A DNA stretch of 44,206 nucleotides from Rhodospirillaceae bacterium (GTDB lineage: Bacteria > Pseudomonadota > Alphaproteobacteria > Dongiales > Dongiaceae), in contig SSEL01000027.1 in the NCBI GenBank assembly GCA_008012315.1, forward strand, positions 1-44,206. The letters are read 5' to 3'. The notes under the pieces are model-generated. The model worked only from the letters and a program-made list of their open reading frames with translations. It was not told the origin of the DNA and ran no database searches. The position numbers and the translations under genes were made by a program. Below, piece by piece: positions 39,975 to 44,206 of this stretch. How positions within the stretch are numbered: position 1 is the stretch's first letter; the number at the start of each line of letters is the position of its first letter.

Positions 39975-41798
39975 TCAGGCGGCGGGCGGCATGTCGGCGC
40001 GGCTGTGGGAGAGCGCGGCATGGGCCGCCGCCACCGCGTCCTGGAGATCGCTGCGGAAGCGCACCACCGGTGGTCGCAGGCCGTGTTTCAGCAGAATGCG
40101 CCGCACCATCGGTCGCGCGCCCGAGAGATACACCCGGGCGCCACGCCGCTGCACCTTGCGCACGAAGCCGTCAATCGTCGCCGCCGCGGTTGAATCGAGC
40201 ACCGGCACGGCGGCGAAATCGATCACATAGGCTTTGGGATGTTCGCCCATCCGTTCCAGCGCGGCCGCAACGCCGGCCGCCGCGCCAAAGAAGAAGGCGC
40301 CGCTGATGCGATAGGCAACGACATCGGGATCGGTGGCAAGGGCAACGTCATAGGCCTTGCGCGAGGCGTCATGCACAAGATCGGCCGTATCCGCTTCCGC
40401 CAGCGGCGGCGCCACGTCGCCCGATGCAGATTCCACCGCCACGGCCTGCGCCATGCGATGCAGGAACAGCAGGGCACTGAGGCCGAAGCCGACCAGGATG
40501 CCTTCCGTCAGATCGCGGAAGACCGTCAGCAGAAACGTCGCCAGCAGGACCACGGCATCGCCGCGCGAGGCCCGCATCAGAACGACGAAGGCATGCTTCT
40601 CCGCCATGTTCCAGGCGACCACCGCCAGCACGCCGCCCAGGGCGGCAAGCGGAATATAGGAGGCAAGCGGTGCCGCCAGCAACATGAAGGCGAGCAGGAA
40701 GAGCGCATGCATCATGCCGGAGATCGGGCTGCGCGCGCCGGCCCGCACATTCGTCGCCGTCCGCGCAATGGTGCCGGTGACGCAGATTCCACCGAACAGG
40801 CCGGAGGTGATATTGGCGGCGCCCTGGGCGACCAGCTCGCAATTGGAACGGTGGCGCCGTCCGCTCATGCTGTCCGCCACCACGGCGGAGAGCAGGCTTT
40901 CGATGCTGCCGAGCAAGGCGAATGACAGTGCCGAGGGCAGCACCGCCTGGATCTTCGCCAGCGAGAGTTCCGGCAGATGCGGCAAGGGCATGGTTTGGGG
41001 AATGCCGCCGAAGCGTGTGCCGATGGTTTCGACCGGCAGGCCGAACAGCCAGCCGAAGAGCGAGGCCGCTGCCACGGCAATCACCATGACCGGCCAATGC
41101 GGCCTGACACGTCGGATCGCCACGATGATGCCGATGGTGAGCAAGGCAAGGCCGCAAGCCGCGGGATTGAGACTGGGCAAGGCGGCGCCCAGGGCCTGCA
41201 GCTTCGGCAGGAGCGGCCCCGGTTCGGCGCCGCTCAGCGTGAGGCCGAACAGTTCCTTGATCTGGCTGGCGAAGATGATGACGGCGATGCCGCAACTGAA
41301 CCCCACCGTCACCGGATAGGGAATGTATTTGATGAAGGTGCCGAGCCGCAGGAAGCCGATAGCGAGCAGGATCAGGCCGGACAGGATGGTGGCCAGGATC
41401 AGGCCGTCGACACCGTGCGCCTGCACCGTCGCCGCCACCAGCACGATGAAGGCGCCGGCCGGGCCGCCGATCTGGAAACGGCTGCCGCTGAGCGCAGAAA
41501 CCATGAAGCCGCCGGCGATCGCCGTATAGAGGCCGCGATCGGGCGTGACGCCGGATGCGATGGCGATCGCCATGGAAAGCGGCAAGGCGACGATGGCGAC
41601 GGTCAAGCCCGCCAGCACATCGGCGCGCAAGCTGGCCAGGCCATAGCCTTCGCGCAGGACGGTGATCAACTTCGGGGTGAAAAGATCGATGAAACGCGGT
41701 TCGGCCGCCCGGTGCCTGGCTGCCCGCTGTTCGACCGCCTGATGTTCTACTGCCTTGCTGGCCATGCTGCTGCCCCATCGGCCACAGCCTGGCGCCAT
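39975..41798 (-). CDS. SulP-family anion transporter with STAS domain
   Basis: 607 residues. A polar lead, then about twelve helices: LRADVLAGLTVAIVALPLSM (about 59-78), GLYTAIAGGFMVSALSGSRF and QIGGPAGAFIVL (about 110-121). TGTIARTATNVRAGARSPIS (about 342-361) is the conserved pair of helices at the substrate site. The C-terminal STAS domain (about 480-590) has AYVIDFAAVPVLDSTAAATI, with the Asp/Ser of the anti-sigma antagonist fold. These inner-membrane proteins take up sulfate, bicarbonate or dicarboxylates. The start at 41798 is 8 bases after the stop of the XRE regulator gene, which implies coupled translation; an ATG at 41765 is the alternative. Confidence 0.9.
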   Translation of the reverse strand: MAPGCGRWGSSMASKAVEHQAVEQRAARHRAAEPRFIDLFTPKLITVLREGYGLASLRADVLAGLTVAIVALPLSMAIAIASGVTPDRGLYTAIAGGFMVSALSGSRFQIGGPAGAFIVLVAATVQAHGVDGLILATILSGLILLAIGFLRLGTFIKYIPYPVTVGFSCGIAVIIFASQIKELFGLTLSGAEPGPLLPKLQALGAALPSLNPAACGLALLTIGIIVAIRRVRPHWPVMVIAVAAASLFGWLFGLPVETIGTRFGGIPQTMPLPHLPELSLAKIQAVLPSALSFALLGSIESLLSAVVADSMSGRRHRSNCELVAQGAANITSGLFGGICVTGTIARTATNVRAGARSPISGMMHALFLLAFMLLAAPLASYIPLAALGGVLAVVAWNMAEKHAFVVLMRASRGDAVVLLATFLLTVFRDLTEGILVGFGLSALLFLHRMAQAVAVESASGDVAPPLAEADTADLVHDASRKAYDVALATDPDVVAYRISGAFFFGAAAGVAAALERMGEHPKAYVIDFAAVPVLDSTAAATIDGFVRKVQRRGARVYLSGARPMVRRILLKHGLRPPVVRFRSDLQDAVAAAHAALSHSRADMPPAA

Positions 41799-41806
41799 GG
41801 CCGTGC

Positions 41807-42073
41807 CTAATTATCCTGGGACGCCTTGCCTTGCTTCAGGCGAACGCCGCGGCCGCCGCCGGAACTGACGGCATTTTCGCCGATCAGCTCGATCCCGGCA
41901 CGGTCGAAGGCTTCCACCACCTTGATCAAGGTATCCACCACTCCGCGCACCGTGCCTTCGCTGGCTTCCATGCGTTGAATGGTGGGCAAGGAAACGCCCG
42001 ACAGTTCGGCCAATTGCCGCTGATCGATACCGAGCAGGGCCCGGGCGGCCCGCATCTGCGCTGCCGTGATCAT
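41807..42073 (-). CDS. Small XRE-family regulator upstream of SulP
   Basis: 88 residues. One Cro/C1-type helix-turn-helix (AAQMRAARALLGIDQRQLAE, then LSGVSLPTIQRMEASEG, about 4-40) is followed by a short dimer tail (VDTLIKVVEAFDRAGIELIG) and a basic end GGRGVRLKQG. This is a compact single-domain repressor. It precedes the SulP gene with an 8-base gap, so they are co-transcribed. A perfect palindrome (42125-42143) 51 bases upstream of its start is the probable binding site and suggests autoregulation and control of the transporter. Confidence 0.88.
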   Translation of the reverse strand: MITAAQMRAARALLGIDQRQLAELSGVSLPTIQRMEASEGTVRGVVDTLIKVVEAFDRAGIELIGENAVSSGGGRGVRLKQGKASQDN

Positions 42074-42124
42074 TGGCTCTCGACCGATTTTCTTACGTCT
42101 ACGATCATAACATATACCCTATAA

Positions 42125-42143
42125 TTCATGTTTAAAACATGAA
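42125..42143. promoter_or_regulatory. Palindromic operator of the XRE-SulP operon
   Basis: TTCATGTTT, A, AAACATGAA: perfect 9-bp arms about a single base, in the AT-rich promoter of the XRE gene. TTGCAA on the minus strand just outside it and TATGAT closer to the gene could serve as -35 and -10 elements. Confidence 0.65.
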
Positions 42144-42408
42144 TATTGCAATTCTAGACCAACATTTCCACAGATCAGCCCGACGCTTGCGGCATAGCGG
42201 CCGCCCCTCCCGTCCCGTATTGCATGCCGGCCGCGAGGCTGCAACCGCCTCGCGGCTTTGTCACCGGCGCTTGCGGCGAAGCGGCCCCGCTTGCAGCGAA
42301 CCGCCGGGCGTGGTTGTCTAACAGACGAAACGGGTCACACGCGCACCGCAACTCAATCACACGAAACTCTGTCCGAACGCACCACTGTCCGAAGCGGCGA
42401 GGATGCCA
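42144..42408. other. Divergent region between XRE and PPK2 genes
   Basis: 265 bases. It contains the strong hairpin at 42230-42259 and GC-rich sequence on its left (GGCATAGCGGCCGCC). No gene recognised; the part after 42300 should contain the PPK2 promoter. Confidence 0.35.
42230..42259 (+). terminator. GC-rich hairpin followed by TTT
   Basis: GCCGCGAGGC (42230-42239) pairs perfectly with GCCTCGCGGC (42247-42256) around a 7-base loop, with three T after it. No plus-strand gene lies just upstream, so it either ends a short unseen transcript or attenuates the PPK2 mRNA leader. Confidence 0.5.
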
Positions 42409-43311
42409 ATGGATCTGAAGCGGATTGTCGAGGCCAGCCGGTCTTTCGCCGAGCCTTATCGCATCACCGACGGGCGGAAGTTCCGCCTGAAGGATTACGA
42501 CCCCGACGACATCGCGAATTTCAAGGAAGCAGATAAGCAAAAGGCAAAGGATGCGCTCGCTTTGGGCATCCAGGCGCTGGCCGAGTTGCAGGACAAGCTC
42601 TACGCCCAGAACCAATGGGGCCTGCTGCTGATCTTCCAGGCGATGGATGCCGCCGGCAAGGATGGCGCCATCAAGCATGTGATGTCCGGCGTCAATCCCC
42701 AGGGCTGCCAGGTTTTTTCCTTCAAGTCGCCGTCCTCGGAGGAACTGGACCACGATTTCATGTGGCGTTGTGCGCGCAATCTGCCGGAGCGCGGCCGGAT
42801 CGGCATCTTCAACCGCTCCTATTACGAAGAGGTCCTGGCAGTCCGCGTGCATCCCGACTATCTGCGCCGGCAGAACCTGCCACCCTCGCTGGTGACGAAG
42901 AATATCTGGCAGGAGCGTTTCGAGGATATCGGCAATTTTGAACGCTATCTCTCGCGCAACGGCTTCAAGGTGCTGAAATTCTATCTGAACGTCTCGAAGA
43001 GCGAACAGAAGAAGCGCTTCCTGGAGCGCCTGGAAAATCCGGAGAAGAACTGGAAATTTTCCGCCGCCGACGCCTCGGAACGCAGCTATTGGAAGGATTA
43101 TGCCAAGGCCTATCAGGAGCTGATCCAGGCTACGGCCAGCAAGCATACGCCCTGGTATGTCGTCCCCGCCGACAATAAATGGTTCACCCGCGTGGTGGTC
43201 GCAGCCGCCATCATCGATGCGCTGGATTCGCTAGACCTCGATTATCCGAAGGTCGGCGAGGCGCAGAAGAAGGAACTGGATGCGGCCCGCACCGCCTTGC
43301 TGGAGGAATGA
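42409..43311 (+). CDS. Polyphosphate kinase 2 family protein (class III-like)
   Basis: 300 residues. Walker A is QAMDAAGKDGAIKHV (about 77-91) and Walker B with lid start is GRIGIFNRSYYEEVLAVRV (about 129-147). WKFSAADASERSYWKDYAKA (about 219-238) forms the lid. TPWYVVPADNKWFTRVVVA (about 253-271) completes the fold. Asn in IFNRS instead of the Asp of class I PPK2, and the EEVLAVRVHPD continuation, match the class able to phosphorylate AMP and ADP from polyphosphate (family knowledge). It transfers phosphate between polyphosphate and nucleotides in the cytoplasm. GAGGA lies 5 bases before the ATG at 42409; an ATG at 42403 is too close. A companion unknown gene follows by 52 bases. Confidence 0.92.
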   Translation: MDLKRIVEASRSFAEPYRITDGRKFRLKDYDPDDIANFKEADKQKAKDALALGIQALAELQDKLYAQNQWGLLLIFQAMDAAGKDGAIKHVMSGVNPQGCQVFSFKSPSSEELDHDFMWRCARNLPERGRIGIFNRSYYEEVLAVRVHPDYLRRQNLPPSLVTKNIWQERFEDIGNFERYLSRNGFKVLKFYLNVSKSEQKKRFLERLENPEKNWKFSAADASERSYWKDYAKAYQELIQATASKHTPWYVVPADNKWFTRVVVAAAIIDALDSLDLDYPKVGEAQKKELDAARTALLEE

Positions 43312-43363
43312 ACCAGGTCGATAAGTAAGCCAGGGGGAATGATCAGACAAACGGGAGGATCGG

Positions 43364-43792
43364 ATGAACAGCCTATTGCGTCCTGAAGACCTGTCGAAGA
43401 TCGCCAATGACGCCGAAACCGCCAAGATGCAGAAGGCGCTCGAGCTCAAGCGCGTGGTCGATGATGAGAAGAAGTCGTTGCGCGATGCCTTCATGCACCG
43501 TGACCTGCGGCCCGATGTCGACGAACGCGTGAACAAGGCGATCCGCCGCGCCGCCGAGGACGGCCTGCGCGAAGTGATGGCCCTCTCCTTCCCGGCGAGC
43601 TATTGCAATGACGGCGGCCGGCGCATCAACAACCTGGAAGCGGATTGGCCGGTCTCGCTCGAAGGCTTCGCCAAGATCGCCTATGACTATCACCAGCAGA
43701 AGCTACAGCCCCTCGGCTACCGCCTCACCGCCCGCGTACTGGATTATCCCGGCGGCTTCCCCGGCGAGATCGGGCTGTTCTTGAGCTGGTAG
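43364..43792 (+). CDS. Protein of unknown function, downstream of PPK2
   Basis: 142 residues; family not recognised. The first half is strongly charged and helical (KIANDAETAKMQKALELKRV, DDEKKSLRDAFMHRD), a likely coiled coil from about 12 to 65. The second half is a mixed fold ending YRLTARVLDYPGGFPGEIGL with Gly/Pro turns. No signal peptide or TM. CGGGAGGATCGG directly precedes the ATG, an excellent ribosome-binding site. Co-direction and short gap with PPK2 suggest a two-gene transcript, perhaps linked to polyphosphate use (inference). Confidence 0.75.
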   Translation: MNSLLRPEDLSKIANDAETAKMQKALELKRVVDDEKKSLRDAFMHRDLRPDVDERVNKAIRRAAEDGLREVMALSFPASYCNDGGRRINNLEADWPVSLEGFAKIAYDYHQQKLQPLGYRLTARVLDYPGGFPGEIGLFLSW

Positions 43793-43918
43793 AGGCTGAC
43801 CAGTTGCCGCAGATTGATGCAGCGATACGCAGCCGCTGATCGCGCAAGGCATTGACGCTACGCTCGTTTGTCATCAACTCTGTTATTGGTCATCGCAGGC
43901 TCGCGACAATAAATAGGG

Positions 43919-44005
43919 TTGTCACCCCGGACTTGATCCGGGGTCCATGGTAGAAGCTGGGTGCGGTGGTTCCCATGGAGCCTCGGGTCAAGCCCGAGGA
44001 TTGTC
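43919..44005. repeat. MITE-like repeat, copy C (short form)
   Basis: Left arm TTGTCACCCCGGACTTGATC then CGGGGTCCATGG; right arm CCATGGAGCCTCGGGTCAAG then CCCGAGGATTGTC, the inverted counterpart. Only about 25 bases separate the arms, against about 70 in the B copies. The unit appears as a compact form of the same family. Confidence 0.75.
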
Positions 44006-44053
44006 TGCTGAAATGGGTTTAAACTTGGCGCTGAAGTTTTTTAAGCTTTGAGT

Positions 44054-44085
44054 GCTGAAGCGGGGGCGGCCGCCCCCGCTTCAGC
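44054..44085. repeat. 32-bp perfect palindrome without loop
   Basis: GCTGAAGCGGGGGCGG (44054-44069) is followed immediately by its exact reverse complement (44070-44085). Centre GGCC. As RNA or single-stranded DNA it would fold into a 14-16 bp hairpin; as DNA it can extrude a cruciform. The T-run 44037-44042 lies on its left. Confidence 0.85.
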
Positions 44086-44147
44086 GGTGGCAGGCAATCG
44101 TCCGAGGGACGGGTGAACCACCCGCTGTCATCTAGGTTCCTGCCACC
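44086..44147 (+). ncRNA. Candidate structured RNA or element end (branched fold)
   Basis: An outer stem GGTGGCAGG (44086-44094) with CCTGCCACC (44139-44147) encloses two adjacent small hairpins: GTCC, GAG, GGAC (44100-44110) and GGGTG, AAC, CACCC (44111-44123). A 15-base tail GCTGTCATCTAGGTT follows inside. This three-stem junction, abutting the 32-bp palindrome, is unlikely to be chance. It matches no riboswitch or tRNA consensus that I know; it could equally be a transposon end. Confidence 0.4.
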
Positions 44148-44206
44148 TACTTGTGCACGCTTGAAGAGTTGAAGGGGCCAAGCACGCCCGCAGACAATCC
44201 CAAGCC

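Larger units (their letters stand above)
43793..44206. other. Non-coding right end of the window
   Basis: 414 bases with no gene recognised. It holds a MITE-like copy (43919-44005), a T-run (44037-44042), a 32-bp perfect palindrome (44054-44085) and a branched inverted-repeat structure (44086-44147). The reading frames at the extreme end are too short to judge because the window stops. Confidence 0.5.

Noticed and set aside
44086..44147. Fold compared with guanidine-I and ZTP riboswitches because of GTCCGAG, CTAGGTTCC and GGTGAACCACC
   Set aside because: The pieces occur in the wrong order for guanidine-I and lack the invariant ZTP core; left as an unassigned structure.

Overview
This window looks like a GC-rich alphaproteobacterial chromosome, most likely Rhodospirillales. 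The evidence is a CpdR-type cell-cycle response regulator next to tRNA-Val, an alphaproteobacterial aa3 oxidase operon, a DUF1194 protein, ChrA, and the style of the dispersed palindromic repeats. The taxonomic assignment is inference; no rRNA gene is present.

Layout. 1-2.1 kb: the 3' end of mmsA with a strong terminator, a small secreted protein and an aldo/keto reductase. 2.1-3.5 kb: an intact IS481-type insertion sequence with long imperfect inverted repeats and a 5-bp target duplication, sitting inside a MITE-like repeat. 3.8-7.8 kb: ChrA chromate transporter, two truncated gene remnants meeting at a hairpin, a molbindin (Mop) with a TrmO-family methyltransferase, and an MFS exporter. 7.8-11.1 kb: a Zn/Cd/Pb P-type ATPase divergent from its MerR-type regulator, with a readable 19-bp-spaced promoter, then a YnfA-family protein. 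11.2-15 kb: a Tat-exported polyamine-type solute-binding protein, a PAS protein with a C-terminal anchor, a DUF983 protein, two direct copies of the MITE-like repeat and a decayed potF-like fragment. 15-20.8 kb: an Old Yellow Enzyme/MDR reductase operon, a cupin, a DHA2-type MFS pump and a DUF2189 membrane protein.

20.8-25.4 kb: a five-gene minus-strand cytochrome c oxidase operon (II, I, a subunit III-like protein, III, IV) with all core metal ligands present. It resembles the alternative CoxMNOP layout and has no assembly genes beside it. 26.2-33.4 kb: DUF1330, an agmatinase-family ureohydrolase, a GST, a small unknown protein, a CHASE4-PAS histidine kinase, a strong small-RNA candidate (about 31586-31686), a PAT-like acetyltransferase and an N-formylglutamate amidohydrolase. 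33.7-34.3 kb: cpdR and tRNA-Val(GAC).

34.3-38.1 kb: a visibly more AT-rich accessory segment directly downstream of the tRNA. It holds a multiply frameshifted SRAP (YedK/HMCES) pseudogene, a broken sulfotransferase and an intact two-gene phage tail module. 38.2-43.8 kb: a DUF1194 protein, a SAM methyltransferase, a SulP transporter behind a small XRE regulator with a perfect palindromic operator, a class III-like PPK2 and a companion unknown protein. The right edge carries another MITE-like copy, a 32-bp perfect palindrome and a branched fold that I could not assign.

No CRISPR array and no recognisable defence cassette was seen. The most novel-looking items are the small RNA at 31.6 kb, the MITE family with the IS481 nested in it, the surviving phage tail pair beside tRNA-Val, and the unexplained structured DNA at 44.05-44.15 kb.
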